DNA of 64,000 bases from Thermoplasma volcanium GSS1 (lineage in GTDB: Archaea; Thermoplasmatota; Thermoplasmata; Thermoplasmatales; Thermoplasmataceae). Shown piece after piece: positions 28,492-37,709 of this stretch (positions are counted from its first letter, which is position 1; every line of letters starts with the position of its first letter). Both the position numbers and the translations under genes were made by a program. A model generated the notes under the pieces. That model had not been told where the DNA came from and did no database searches. It saw only the letters and a program-made list of their open reading frames with translations. The DNA is taken from contig NC_002689.2 in the NCBI RefSeq assembly GCF_000011185.1, positions 1-64,000 on the forward strand, written 5' to 3'.

Positions 28492-29151
28492 GTGGATAAG
28501 AGAATTATAGTAGCCTTGGATGTTAAGGAAAAGAAAAAAGCTATAGATATTGCAGAAAGCCTATCGGACATTGTATTTGCTTTTAAGATAAACTGGCCCT
28601 TAGTACTATATTCATCTCCTGAGGTTATAGGTGAAATTTCGCAATATGGTAAGGTTATATGTGACTTTAAAGTGGCAGATATCCCTTATACGAACTCGCT
28701 AATAACAGAGAGAGTTCGGGATCTTGGTGCATGGGGAATAATATCTCACTCGTTTCTTGGAGAAGAATCCCTTAAATCCGTGGTCAATGCAGCTAAAGGC
28801 ATGCATGTATTTTCAGTTGTGGCTATGTCGCATCCTGGCTCAGATATGATAAACTCCAATGCTATGCAACTAATGAAACTATCCATAGAATGTGGGGTTT
28901 ACGGATTTGTTGCCCCTGCAAACAAGATTGATGACCTAAGAATGATCAGGTCTGCAACGGACAGAGTAATAATATCGCCAGGAATAGGAGCACAGGGAGG
29001 TGATCCGTACACAGCTGTTCTGAATGGATCGGATTATTTAATAGTGGGCCGGAGCGTTTATGAAAGCGATAAGCCAGAGTTAGAGGTTTCAAAGCTTCAG
29101 CAAACTGCCGAGAGAGCTATTGAGGACAGGGAGAGACTTAAAAACAGTTAA
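28492..29151 (+). CDS. pyrF: Orotidine 5'-phosphate decarboxylase
   Basis: This 219-aa (beta/alpha)8 enzyme makes UMP. The N-terminus IIVALDVKEKKKAI fits the family. The catalytic sequence DFKVADIPYTN holds the Asp-x-Lys-x-x-Asp triad. The phosphate-binding loop is PGIGAQGGDPY followed by YLIVGRSVY. The start codon is GTG. Probable TATA-like sequence lies in the A-rich run at 28455-28470. It sits directly downstream of a transposon relic and close ahead of the SppA-like gene. Confidence 0.95.
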   Translation: MDKRIIVALDVKEKKKAIDIAESLSDIVFAFKINWPLVLYSSPEVIGEISQYGKVICDFKVADIPYTNSLITERVRDLGAWGIISHSFLGEESLKSVVNAAKGMHVFSVVAMSHPGSDMINSNAMQLMKLSIECGVYGFVAPANKIDDLRMIRSATDRVIISPGIGAQGGDPYTAVLNGSDYLIVGRSVYESDKPELEVSKLQQTAERAIEDRERLKNS

Positions 29152-29175
29152 GTATAGGATTAATGATATTAAAAA

Positions 29176-29868
29176 ATGTATTTATTGCGAATAAACATAG
29201 AAGGTACTATAAATTACGGGCTTTATAAATATTTATATCCGGCGCTAAAGGCAGCGGAAGGTAAGAAGTCTATTGCTGGATTGATATTGGTGTTCAATTC
29301 TGGAGGCGGGGATGCAGCTTCCTCACAGCTAATTCACGACCTTGTAAAGAAAATAAGAAAGAAGAAGCCGGTTTATTCACTTGCACTTGGGATATGCGCG
29401 TCAGGTGCTTACTGGATAGCATCAGCTTCCACGAAAATATATGCGATAGATACCTCCCTGATAGGATCCATCGGAGTAATATCGATCAGGCCCAACGTTA
29501 AAAAGCTGATGGAAAAAATTGGAGTAGATGTAATGGTGTACAAGTCGGGCAAGTACAAGGATATGACATCACCGTTTTCAGAACCAAATGAAGAGGAAAA
29601 GTCTGTCTATCAGAGGCTTCTAGACGACATATTTGAGAAGTTTAAGCGGTCTGTAGCTGAGGACAGGGGGATACCGTCAGAGAAAATAGATGAGATCGCG
29701 AACGGGATGGTATATTCGGCTAAAATGGCCGCTGATAACGGGCTTATAGATAGGATAGCAAATTATGATGATCTCGTATCTGACCTTACAAAGGAGGTTG
29801 GAAAGAGGCTTAAGGTTAAGGAATTTTATATAAGGAAGCCTTTGCTTCAAAGGCTACTTGGTATCTAA
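29176..29868 (+). CDS. SppA-like serine protease
   Basis: This 230-aa ClpP/crotonase-fold peptidase of the S49 family has the catalytic Ser in CASGAYWIASA (nucleophile Ser in the second position) and the general-base Lys in YKSGKYKDMTSPF. SGGGDAASSQLIHDL matches the family's substrate-strand region. No transmembrane segment or signal peptide is seen, unlike bacterial SppA, so it appears to be a small soluble single-domain form. It may degrade cleaved signal peptides or other short peptides. It is 24 bp downstream of pyrF, and its end overlaps the end of cbiB by four bases. Confidence 0.85.
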   Translation: MYLLRINIEGTINYGLYKYLYPALKAAEGKKSIAGLILVFNSGGGDAASSQLIHDLVKKIRKKKPVYSLALGICASGAYWIASASTKIYAIDTSLIGSIGVISIRPNVKKLMEKIGVDVMVYKSGKYKDMTSPFSEPNEEEKSVYQRLLDDIFEKFKRSVAEDRGIPSEKIDEIANGMVYSAKMAADNGLIDRIANYDDLVSDLTKEVGKRLKVKEFYIRKPLLQRLLGI

Positions 29869-30797
29869 AGGAATACCGCCATGATTACAAGCAATGGCAA
29901 TACAAAAATAACGATATAAGAATAAGCTGCAAGATAATAGATCTTCATCGATTTCTCTATATCGGCTACGCCTGGCTGGTACCCATCATCGTTTACTATG
30001 TAGTGGCCTTTCTTTTCAAGCCTTAGGTTTAAAGCGGAGGCCATTGAAGCTATGGGCCATCCAGCGTTAACGCTGTCAAACCTTCTTATATATCTTCGTA
30101 CAGGGATCGCCTTTGACCTATAATTAAGTATATCAGAGGAGAATGTTATAAAAAACCAAGAAATTCTAGCTGGTATGTAGTTTATGACCGTATCCATGAA
30201 TGCAGAGAATCTGCCGAATTCAAAATTCTTCCTATCCTTGTAACCATACATTGAATCCAAAGTATTGATTATTCTAGCTATAAATGCCCCAGGCAATCCA
30301 AAAAATACGAAAAAGAAGAGAGGTGTAATGTATCCGTCCACTAAGCCTTCTGCGATACTTTCGATTGCTGCAGATGATATCTCATTTTCGTTTAGCCTGG
30401 AGGTATCTCTTCGCACTATCATAGATAAATGCATCCTTGCCTCCATTATGTTTCCTTTCTTGAGGGAATCTGTGATTAATTTAATATGCTCTCCCATCGA
30501 TGTTATTGAAAAAGTAGTCTTCAATATAACCATTGAAACAACTACATAAACAACAAGGATAAAACTAGATAGATATACCGCCAAAAAATATGGTATGGCA
30601 GTCAAAACAATGACAGCGATAGAAAATAAGATTCCAGCTCTGAACCTGTTATCAAATTTCCTGAAGTAACCCTCTATTGCACTTGCCACTCTGCCCGAAA
30701 AGACGACTGGATGTATGTACTCCTTCGGTTCGCCAAAAATTATATCTATCGAAAGCGCACCGATAAGTACCACGATCATTATTATCAGATTGTTCAT
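29865..30797 (-). CDS. cbiB: Adenosylcobinamide-phosphate synthase
   Basis: This 310-aa membrane enzyme of the CbiB/CobD family attaches the aminopropanol arm to adenosylcobyric acid. The N-terminal helix contains DIIFGEPKEYIHPVVFSGR, a family hallmark. A second conserved stretch is IAEGLVDGYITPLFFFVFFGLPGA. It has four or five hydrophobic segments. Its neighbour upstream is cbiP, the preceding step in cobalamin assembly. Confidence 0.93.
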   Translation of the reverse strand: MNNLIIMIVVLIGALSIDIIFGEPKEYIHPVVFSGRVASAIEGYFRKFDNRFRAGILFSIAVIVLTAIPYFLAVYLSSFILVVYVVVSMVILKTTFSITSMGEHIKLITDSLKKGNIMEARMHLSMIVRRDTSRLNENEISSAAIESIAEGLVDGYITPLFFFVFFGLPGAFIARIINTLDSMYGYKDRKNFEFGRFSAFMDTVINYIPARISWFFITFSSDILNYRSKAIPVRRYIRRFDSVNAGWPIASMASALNLRLEKKGHYIVNDDGYQPGVADIEKSMKIYYLAAYSYIVIFVLPLLVIMAVFL

Positions 30798-30867
30798 GCT
30801 TTTCCTCAGAGTGTTTAGATGGCTACCCTTCCCTTTTGTAATTGATATGTTTAGATATACTTATTCA

Positions 30868-32274
30868 TTAAACTGATTTTTCTTCCAAATACTCCATTAT
30901 TTCTGATAGATTCACGTTTTTTTCAAATGTGTCCGCAAAGGCATCAATGGAAGATTCTAACCTCGCAGTAAGTCCAGTTGATTGCTCTCCCACTGCTCTC
31001 AAGAAGAAGTCACTGTTTCCAAGTATGTTGTGTATGTTTGTGCCGAAAACCGTGCCATCTTCTGATATGCAGCCTTCATAGCCCAATTCAGTTAAATTCA
31101 TAGGTTTTTCTCCATCATTTATAACTTCGCCATAATGGATCTCATACCCGTCTGACCAATATTTGCCCTCAGCAAACTTAAATCTAATGGATCTGGTAGT
31201 TTTCTCCTCTCTGTATTCTGTATGGCACTTTAAAAATGAAAGACAACTCATACTTTTTCCATAGTAATCTATACGTGAACCAAGTATCTGATAACCCCCG
31301 CATATTCCTAATATTAACGCTTTCCCCCTCCTTTCAGAAAGTTTTTCCGCAATACCAGTGTTTTTTACGTATTCTAAATCTGCAGGAACATTTTTTGAGC
31401 CGGGCAATATAATTAGCTTCGCATTGTCTAGTGCATTTATATTTTTCTCCGTTACAAATGTGAAACCTTTGCCTGACAGTACCAACGGATCTACATCACT
31501 GTAATTTTCCATGAACGGATATCTTATTACACAGATCTCATCGTTTTCAACAGGCGGCTTTTCATAGTCAAATGAATCCTCGCCTGGCAGGAAACCAGAT
31601 TGATACGGTAGTATACCTATAACTTTTCTTGAAATTAGGTTTTCAAGCCTTTCTATGCCTGGATTTAGCATCGAAACGTCACCTCTCATTTTGTTTATTA
31701 TTATCCATTTTACAAGCTCAGAATTTGGCATTAGCATCAATGTGCCGTATATTGATGCAAAAACGCCTCCTCGATCTATGTCCCCAACAAGAATCGCAGG
31801 CGTTCCATATATCGAAGATACAAAGCTATTTGCTATATCACTGTCAAGCAGGTTTATCTCGGCTGGAGATCCGGCCCCTTCTGCAATTATAACATCGTAT
31901 TTTTCAGGCAACCTCTCGATACTCTCTTTCACGATGCCTTTTCCCTTTGATCTCAAATAATCGTAGTATTCTTTTATTCCCTTTTTCCCAATAGATTTTC
32001 CAAGCACAATAAGCTGGCTGGTTCCATCACCTTCCGGCTTGAGCAGCAAAGGATTCATATATCGTGACGGATCAGTTTTAGCTGCAATGGCCTGAAGCCA
32101 TTGAGCCCTTGCTATTTCGTATTCTCCCTCTACTATTACTGAGTTTAGAGACATGTTCATGGCTTTGAACGGTGCAACACTATAACCCTGCCTGGAAAGT
32201 ATTCTGCATAGCGCCATGGATACGGTAGTCTTACCAGCCCCTGATGACGTTCCAAGTACCTGTATCATCTTCAT
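30868..32274 (-). CDS. cbiP: Cobyric acid synthase (glutamine-hydrolysing)
   Basis: This 468-aa enzyme amidates four side chains of adenosylcobyrinic diamide. The N-terminal dethiobiotin-synthetase-like ATPase has GTSSGAGKTTVS (P-loop). The C-terminal class I amidotransferase has LILGICGGYQILG with the nucleophile Cys and DGYEIHYGEV with the His region. The frame is open to 32313. I chose ATG 32274 because TTTTAACTTAAAA (about 32293-32305, minus strand) is a TATA-like box about 26 nt upstream. It is followed by cbiB in the same direction. Confidence 0.93.
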   Translation of the reverse strand: MKMIQVLGTSSGAGKTTVSMALCRILSRQGYSVAPFKAMNMSLNSVIVEGEYEIARAQWLQAIAAKTDPSRYMNPLLLKPEGDGTSQLIVLGKSIGKKGIKEYYDYLRSKGKGIVKESIERLPEKYDVIIAEGAGSPAEINLLDSDIANSFVSSIYGTPAILVGDIDRGGVFASIYGTLMLMPNSELVKWIIINKMRGDVSMLNPGIERLENLISRKVIGILPYQSGFLPGEDSFDYEKPPVENDEICVIRYPFMENYSDVDPLVLSGKGFTFVTEKNINALDNAKLIILPGSKNVPADLEYVKNTGIAEKLSERRGKALILGICGGYQILGSRIDYYGKSMSCLSFLKCHTEYREEKTTRSIRFKFAEGKYWSDGYEIHYGEVINDGEKPMNLTELGYEGCISEDGTVFGTNIHNILGNSDFFLRAVGEQSTGLTARLESSIDAFADTFEKNVNLSEIMEYLEEKSV

Positions 32275-32496
32275 TAGCTGGTCATACAATTTTAAGTTAA
32301 AAAGTTGCAACAATCCTGCTAACGATCATGTACCTTCAGAAAAGATACATTGTTTAATGATATGACGAAATTACGTCAGCATTTATTGCAATTTAAGTCG
32401 CAAAATCTTTATTCTGATGTTATTGAAATGCAATAATTTCAATGCATAATCATTAATCACATTAAATTAATTAAAACGTTGTCCATTAAGAGAAAG

Positions 32497-34869
32497 ATGG
32501 ATTTAGATATAGACCAAATGGAAAAAAAATGGCTTAAATATTGGGAAGATAACGATATTTACACATTCATCCCTTCAGAGAGAGAAAAGGTTTTCACTAT
32601 TGATACTCCACCACCAACTGTATCGGGTAAAATGCATATGGGGCACTCTTTCTCCTACTCGCACATAGATTTCATAGCAAGATACAAGAGGATGCGTGGC
32701 TATCATGTTTTCTTTCCATGGGGTTTTGACGATAACGGCCTTGCAACCGAAAGATACGTAGAAAAGGAAACTGGTATTAAGCCTACAGATGGGAATGTAG
32801 AACACTTCATTAACCTGTGCAGGGAATTCAGCCAGGCCAGTGAAAAGGCACTGATAGAAGGCTGGAAAAGAATGGGCATGTCGTGTTATTTTAAAGACTA
32901 TTATGTTACAAGTTCTCCGGAATCGGTTAAAATATCGCAGAGTATGTTCCTGGATCTCGTAAAGAAAAACCGTGTTTACAGGGACCTAGCCCCAACAATC
33001 AGATGTCCAACTTGTAAGACATCTATTTCACAAATAGAAATGAAAGATGAGATGCTCAAATCGAAGCTTGTTTACATAAACTTTGATGTGGAAGGATCAA
33101 AGCTAACAATTGCGACTTCGAGGCCTGAACTCCTTGGTTCCTGCGTGGCGCTTTTTGTTAACAACGAAGACGAAAGATATAAAAATATAATTGGCAGGGA
33201 GGCCACTGTACCGCTGTTCGGCCATAAAGTGCCGATAATGGGCGACGAGAGCATAGACAAGGATTTTGGTACAGGAGCTGAGATGGTCTGTACCTTTGGA
33301 GATCAGAACGATCTGGATCTATGGAAGAAATACTCCCTCCCGCTGAGGATAAGCATAGATAAAGACGGAAAGATGAATGAAAATGCAGGGCCGCTAAATG
33401 GATTATCCATAAATGATGGGAGGAAGAAAATAATAGAGCTTCTTAAGTCAGAAGGTTTCGTAGTAAAGGAAGAGGATATAAAGCACTCTGTGAATACCCA
33501 CGAAAGATGCGGCACTCCTGTTGAGATATTTATAGAGAAGCAGTGGTTCATAAGATATTTAGATTTAAAGAAAGATTTTATAGACAGCGGCAGGGCTGTT
33601 AAGTGGATACCTGATTACATGCGCACAAGATATGAAAATTGGGTTAACGGCCTGAAATGGGACTGGTGCATATCAAGACAGAGATACTATGGTGTCCCTT
33701 TTCCAGTATGGTACTGCTCAGATTGTGGAAATACGGTCTTTGCAGACGATAAGGATCTTCCTGTTGATCCAAGGCTGCAGCCGCCTAGCAAAAGGTGTGA
33801 TAAGTGTGGTTCTAGCAATCTCGTGCCTGAGAGGGACGTAATGGATACATGGGCTACATCGTCACTTACTCCCAGGATAGCTTTGTCTCATTTTGGACTA
33901 TTTGATAAATATTATCCTGAGGATCTGAGGGGGCAGGGCCATGATATCATATCGTTCTGGGCTTTTACAACAATAGCCAGGTCAAAGATCCATGACAACA
34001 CCATACCATGGCTTACTTTGATGATAAGCGGAAACGTTTTCGACATGTATGGAGAAAAAATGAGCAAGAGCAAGGGCAACATAGTCGACATTTACGCAAT
34101 AACTGATAAATACGGAGCCGATGCACTTAGATTTTGGGCTTCTACCGTTTCGCAAGGGGAAGACATAAGGGTCAAGGAACAGGACTTTGTTAGAGGCAGG
34201 AGAACAGTAATAAAGATGTACAACGCCAACAGACTTATAGACATACTTAGGAATGGCAGACCTCTGAAGAATGTAGATGAACCAAAGCATCCAGTGAATT
34301 TGTGGATATTGACCGAAGAGTCAAAAGTGGTGAAGCTGGTCACAGATAGTATGGACAATTACGAGGTCTCTAAGGCAAGAAGCGCTTTAGATGTATTCTT
34401 TTGGAATACGTTCTGCGACAACTATCTTGAAATGATAAAGGCCATAGTTCAAGCCGCAAACGAAAAAAATGATCTAGGTACTGTTGACGAGACAATTTAC
34501 ACAGCTTCAAAAGTAATGAGAGATGTGGTGAAGATGTACGCTCCGATCATGCCATTCATCACAGAAGAGATCTATCAGAGCATAGAAATTGAAGGTAAGA
34601 AGAAGAGCGTACATATTGACTGCTGGCCTATGGAAAATAGGGAATACGTTGAGGCTTCAGAGGTGAGATACGTAACTTCAATCATAGATAAAATAAGGGC
34701 AGCTAAGTCCAATGCGAAAGTATCAGTAGGTACGCCGGTGAGGAAAGCCTTAATAAAGTGCAATGCTTCTATTGCAGAAAAGTACCGAGACATGCTTTCC
34801 AGGATGATGAGGATAGGATCAATTGATATTGAGGATTCAGATAAGCTTGAGGTTTCTGTGGAACCTTAA
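32497..34869 (+). CDS. valS: Valyl-tRNA synthetase
   Basis: This class I aminoacyl-tRNA synthetase has about 790 aa, the archaeal size, without the long C-terminal coiled coil of bacterial ValRS. The HIGH motif reads HMGH in KMHMGHSFSYSH, and the KMSKS motif is KMSKSKGN. The editing domain holds TIATSRPELLGSCVALFV. A zinc knuckle-like CSDCG...CDKCG lies near residues 415-440. The frame opens with TTG at 32479. ATG 32497 is preferred because MDLDIDQMEKKW starts like homologues and a TATA-like TAAATTAATTAA lies about 30 nt upstream. It is followed by a transposon relic. Confidence 0.95.
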   Translation: MDLDIDQMEKKWLKYWEDNDIYTFIPSEREKVFTIDTPPPTVSGKMHMGHSFSYSHIDFIARYKRMRGYHVFFPWGFDDNGLATERYVEKETGIKPTDGNVEHFINLCREFSQASEKALIEGWKRMGMSCYFKDYYVTSSPESVKISQSMFLDLVKKNRVYRDLAPTIRCPTCKTSISQIEMKDEMLKSKLVYINFDVEGSKLTIATSRPELLGSCVALFVNNEDERYKNIIGREATVPLFGHKVPIMGDESIDKDFGTGAEMVCTFGDQNDLDLWKKYSLPLRISIDKDGKMNENAGPLNGLSINDGRKKIIELLKSEGFVVKEEDIKHSVNTHERCGTPVEIFIEKQWFIRYLDLKKDFIDSGRAVKWIPDYMRTRYENWVNGLKWDWCISRQRYYGVPFPVWYCSDCGNTVFADDKDLPVDPRLQPPSKRCDKCGSSNLVPERDVMDTWATSSLTPRIALSHFGLFDKYYPEDLRGQGHDIISFWAFTTIARSKIHDNTIPWLTLMISGNVFDMYGEKMSKSKGNIVDIYAITDKYGADALRFWASTVSQGEDIRVKEQDFVRGRRTVIKMYNANRLIDILRNGRPLKNVDEPKHPVNLWILTEESKVVKLVTDSMDNYEVSKARSALDVFFWNTFCDNYLEMIKAIVQAANEKNDLGTVDETIYTASKVMRDVVKMYAPIMPFITEEIYQSIEIEGKKKSVHIDCWPMENREYVEASEVRYVTSIIDKIRAAKSNAKVSVGTPVRKALIKCNASIAEKYRDMLSRMMRIGSIDIEDSDKLEVSVEP

Positions 34870-35197
34870 TGCCCGTTATATTGATTTCTTTTAAAAAATT
34901 TATAAAATTTCATCATATTATTATTCACCATTGGGTCCTGTCAAATGTCCGTTGACGTTTGACTTCCTGTAATATTTTCCGTATCTTTTGTATGCTTCAC
35001 ATCTTTACTTGACTAGCTTTAATAGTTCGTTTCGAACATGCACGAACACCTTTCGCTATGACAAATATATCATTCCATATATAAATCTACTAACAGTATT
35101 TCATGGTTTCGCTTGAGATATCGATCCATTTAGAACTTAAAAAATGACAATACCTACCATTGAAAAAAATTAATTAACGGGTCTGTGTTTATCCATA
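34870..35197. other. Intergenic region between valS and pyrG
   Basis: It contains the third TnpB relic (34935-35065). The remaining ~130 bp up to pyrG show only AT-rich promoter-like sequence. Confidence 0.5.
34935..35065 (-). pseudogene. TnpB (IS200/IS605) relic 3, right end only
   Basis: On the minus strand the codons read SSKDVKHTKDTENITGSQ and TSTDI and then stop. This is the same C-terminal tail as relics 1 and 2. The right-end hairpin CAAATGT-CCGTTG-ACGTTTG (34942-34961) has one G:T pair. Similarity to relic 2 continues through AATAGTTCG...GAACATG.ACGAACAC (about 35025-35055) and then stops. Only the last ~130 bp of the element survive. Confidence 0.72.
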
Positions 35198-36820
35198 ATG
35201 CAGTACATAGTTGTAACTGGTGGTGTGATATCAGGCCTTGGAAAGGGGACTATAACCTCCAGTATTGGTCATATTTTAAAAGACTCAGGTTTTAAAGTGT
35301 CTTCTGTGAAAATAGATCCATATATAAATTACGATGCTGGTACAATGAATCCATACCAGCATGGAGAGGTGTTTGTCCTTGACGACGGGAGTGAGGTTGA
35401 TCTCGACCTTGGGAACTACGAAAGATTCATGGATATAAACCTAAGTTGGAAGAACAATATTACGACGGGAAAAGTTTACCTAGAAGTAATAGAGAAGGAA
35501 AGGCATGGCGATTATCTCGGTAAGACAGTTCAAATAATCCCCCATATAACGGATGAGATAAAAAGGAGGATCAGAGACGTTGCTACTTCAAGTAAAGCAG
35601 ATTTCGTTTTGATTGAGGTTGGGGGCACTGTGGGTGATATAGAGTCTATGCCATTCCTCGAAGCTGTAAGGCAGCTAAAAAGAGAGGAGAACAATGTAAT
35701 ATTTGCCCACGTAACGCTTGTTCCAGAGATAGGGCCAACAGAAGAACAGAAGACAAAGCCTACGCAGCACAGCGTAAAGGCGCTGCGTGAAATAGGAATA
35801 CAACCAGACATAATATTTGCAAGGTCTAAGAACAGACTTCTTGAGGAGACTAAGAAGAGGATATCCCTCTTTACAGACGTACCTGAGGGGGGCATTATAA
35901 GTGTCTATGACGTTGAAAATGTATACCTGCTGCCTGAGGTCATGGTAAATGAAGGCTTCATATCGTACCTTTCAAAGCTTTCCGGGAAAGAGATAAAGTA
36001 CAGAGACAGCTGGAAGGCCTATACCGAAAATATAAAGCATCCAAAGGACAGAGTTAAGATAGCAATAGTTGGCAAGTATGTAGATCTGCATGATGCATAC
36101 ATAAGCCACAAGGAGGCTTTCTCCCATGTTACCGGAAATACGGGAATAGCTGTAGACATAAAGTGGCTGGATTCTGAGAAGGTAAAGGACGACCAAAGCA
36201 TGCTTAGCGATGTGGATGCAATCCTTATCCCAGGTGGATTTGGCTACAGAGGAGTAGAAGGAAAAATTGCTGCCACAAGATTTGCACTGGAAAACCACAT
36301 CCCGTTCTTGGGAATTTGCCTTGGCTTTCAGGTTGCAGTGATAGAAATAGCTAGAGACATTATAGGCTTACAGAATGCAAACAGCACAGAATTCGATCCT
36401 GCAACGAAATATCCTGTAATAGACATACTGCCTGAGCAGAAAGGAATAAAAGATCTGGGCGGCACGATGAGGCTAGGCAGCAAGAAAGTATTGATTAAAG
36501 ACGGAACTTTAGCTAAGAGAATATACGGGACAGATACGATATATGAAAGGCACAGGCACAGATACGAGGTCAACCCCAACTACATTAGCATAATAGAAAA
36601 GGCTGGTTTTGTTTTCTCTGGTACTGATGAAGACGGGATAAGAATGGAGATTCTTGAGAAGAAGGGAGATGAGAGCTTCATAGCAACCCAGTATCACAGT
36701 GAGTTTAAATCAAGGCCACTTAATCCTTCACGAGTACATCTCCATCTAGTACAGCAGGCATTGATTTATAAAAAAAATAAGGATATAGGGGAAGCGGTAA
36801 AACTTCGATCTTCAGTTTGA
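35198..36820 (+). CDS. pyrG: CTP synthase
   Basis: This 540-aa enzyme makes CTP from UTP with glutamine. The amidoligase domain starts [21 protein letters not shown], with the P-loop and conserved [24 protein letters not shown]. The C-terminal glutaminase has FLGICLGFQ with the nucleophile Cys and the His-Glu of [10 protein letters not shown]. The length is normal. The start ATG follows a TTAATTAAC TATA-like stretch about 25 nt upstream. Confidence 0.96.
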   Translation: MQYIVVTGGVISGLGKGTITSSIGHILKDSGFKVSSVKIDPYINYDAGTMNPYQHGEVFVLDDGSEVDLDLGNYERFMDINLSWKNNITTGKVYLEVIEKERHGDYLGKTVQIIPHITDEIKRRIRDVATSSKADFVLIEVGGTVGDIESMPFLEAVRQLKREENNVIFAHVTLVPEIGPTEEQKTKPTQHSVKALREIGIQPDIIFARSKNRLLEETKKRISLFTDVPEGGIISVYDVENVYLLPEVMVNEGFISYLSKLSGKEIKYRDSWKAYTENIKHPKDRVKIAIVGKYVDLHDAYISHKEAFSHVTGNTGIAVDIKWLDSEKVKDDQSMLSDVDAILIPGGFGYRGVEGKIAATRFALENHIPFLGICLGFQVAVIEIARDIIGLQNANSTEFDPATKYPVIDILPEQKGIKDLGGTMRLGSKKVLIKDGTLAKRIYGTDTIYERHRHRYEVNPNYISIIEKAGFVFSGTDEDGIRMEILEKKGDESFIATQYHSEFKSRPLNPSRVHLHLVQQALIYKKNKDIGEAVKLRSSV

Positions 36821-36847
36821 AACTACATCACCTTCCCTGTACATTAA

Positions 36848-36958
36848 TTATCTGACTTCCTCCCCCGCCCTAAAAGGAGGGTGTTTTTCCAATCGATTCG
36901 TGTTTACATCCCTCATCTGAGTGGCAATTGAGTGGCTCAGCCAACCACTCCCATTGAA
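36848..36958 (-). pseudogene. TnpB C-terminal scrap / IS200-IS605 right end, second subfamily
   Basis: On the minus strand 36 codons are open and then stop, reading FNGSGWLSHSIATQMRDVN then TNRLEKHPPFRAGEEVR. The last codons pass through a right-end-like sequence TTATCTGACTTCCTCCC-CCGCCCTAAAAGGAGGG. This closely matches the right end at 45144 (TTATCTGACCTCCTTCCCGCCCTAAAGGGCGAGGG). It is therefore a remnant of an element related to the one there, not to the 7041 group. Confidence 0.62.
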
Positions 36959-37367
36959 TATTCTTTACGAAAAAAGTATTTAAACATTTTATAAGAAGGC
37001 TACACATCCCAGCCGTGAATGGCGAGGCCTTCCGCCACCCTTACCCCCATTTTTGTAAATGGTATTGAAAGCCCTAAAATAAAGATTTATCAGAATAACA
37101 AATAAAAACCTTAATTGCAAAGCGTTTTGGTCTAAATATATTCGTATATACTTATTTTCTTAAACAAAAAGTAAAAGAAAAAGAAGACAGAAAATCCTTG
37201 GCTGCTTTTAACATTGTAATGGATCTATAAACATTGAAATAACAATAAGGTCAGCTTAACGAAGTTAATTCCTAGAGCCTAATACAGATCAGATTGAATT
37301 TTAAAGCGAAGGCAATGAAATTATAGACCTAGCCCTAGGATTAAAGATCTTAGCTATTCCATTGAAA

Positions 37368-37486
37368 GGTATAAAAATTGAGAACAGAAGAAATTATCCA
37401 TATAGATATGTTCGACATATCATCTAAGATATTCAGCAAATATGGATGGATAACCATAACTTAAAACTCTCCGAAGGAGTTTTTAA
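37368..37486 (+). ncRNA. Candidate small RNA unit (promoter, hairpin, T-run)
   Basis: GGTATAAAAATTGAG (37368-37382) is a good archaeal TATA box with no ORF after it. About 25 nt later begins TTATCCATAT (37394-37403), which can pair at long range with ATATGGATgGATAA (37439-37452) around an inner hairpin ATATGT-TCG-ACATAT (37406-37420). The unit ends with AAAACTC-TCCGAAG-GAGTTTTT (37463-37484), a hairpin running into Ts like a terminator. The predicted RNA is about 90 nt. No known RNA family was recognised. Confidence 0.35.
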
Positions 37487-37562
37487 GAGTCATGTGTAGG
37501 ACCTTAAATAGAGATTGATCTTGATTAAGCAATAAAAATAAAGAATATAGATTTAATAAAGG

Positions 37563-37690
37563 CATAGATGACATTCCTGAGTCGGCGTCTGTAGAGACCG
37601 GAACTACCGCGTATCCGTATACAAAGATACGGATAGCCGGTCAACGATACAGATGTCTCAAAACCTTTAGGTTTAAGAGGATGTCAGAAG
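37563..37690 (+). promoter_or_regulatory. Structured 5' leader of the SCP2 gene (possible riboswitch-like element)
   Basis: Four nested helices can be drawn: TGACAT(t)CCT (37569-37578) with AGGATGTCA (37678-37686); GTCTGTA (37587-37593) with TACAGAT (37648-37654); GACCGG (37596-37601) with CCGGTC (37637-37642); TATCCGTAT (37612-37620) with ATACGGATA (37627-37635) around ACAAAG. An extra hairpin AAACC-TTTA-GGTTT (37661-37674) follows. GAGAC (37594-37598) could alternatively pair with GTCTC (37655-37659), giving two exclusive folds. The ribosome-binding site GAGGT follows at 37699. No known riboswitch consensus was recognised. It could instead be an independent RNA. Confidence 0.5.
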
Positions 37691-37709
37691 AAAAGGAAGA
37701 GGTATATCC

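Larger units (their letters stand above)
36821..37709. other. 889-bp non-protein region with relic and candidate RNAs
   Basis: No protein gene is supported. It contains a TnpB C-terminal scrap (36848-36958), a GC-rich block that stands out from its surroundings (37005-37055), a promoter-hairpin-T-run unit (37368-37486) and a strongly foldable leader (37563-37690). Confidence 0.5.

Noticed and set aside
37563-37690. Known TPP or fluoride riboswitch, RNase P RNA or SRP RNA
   Set aside because: I looked for their conserved cores by eye (for example CTGAGA of TPP, GAGGAAAGTCC of RNase P) and found none; the element remains unassigned.
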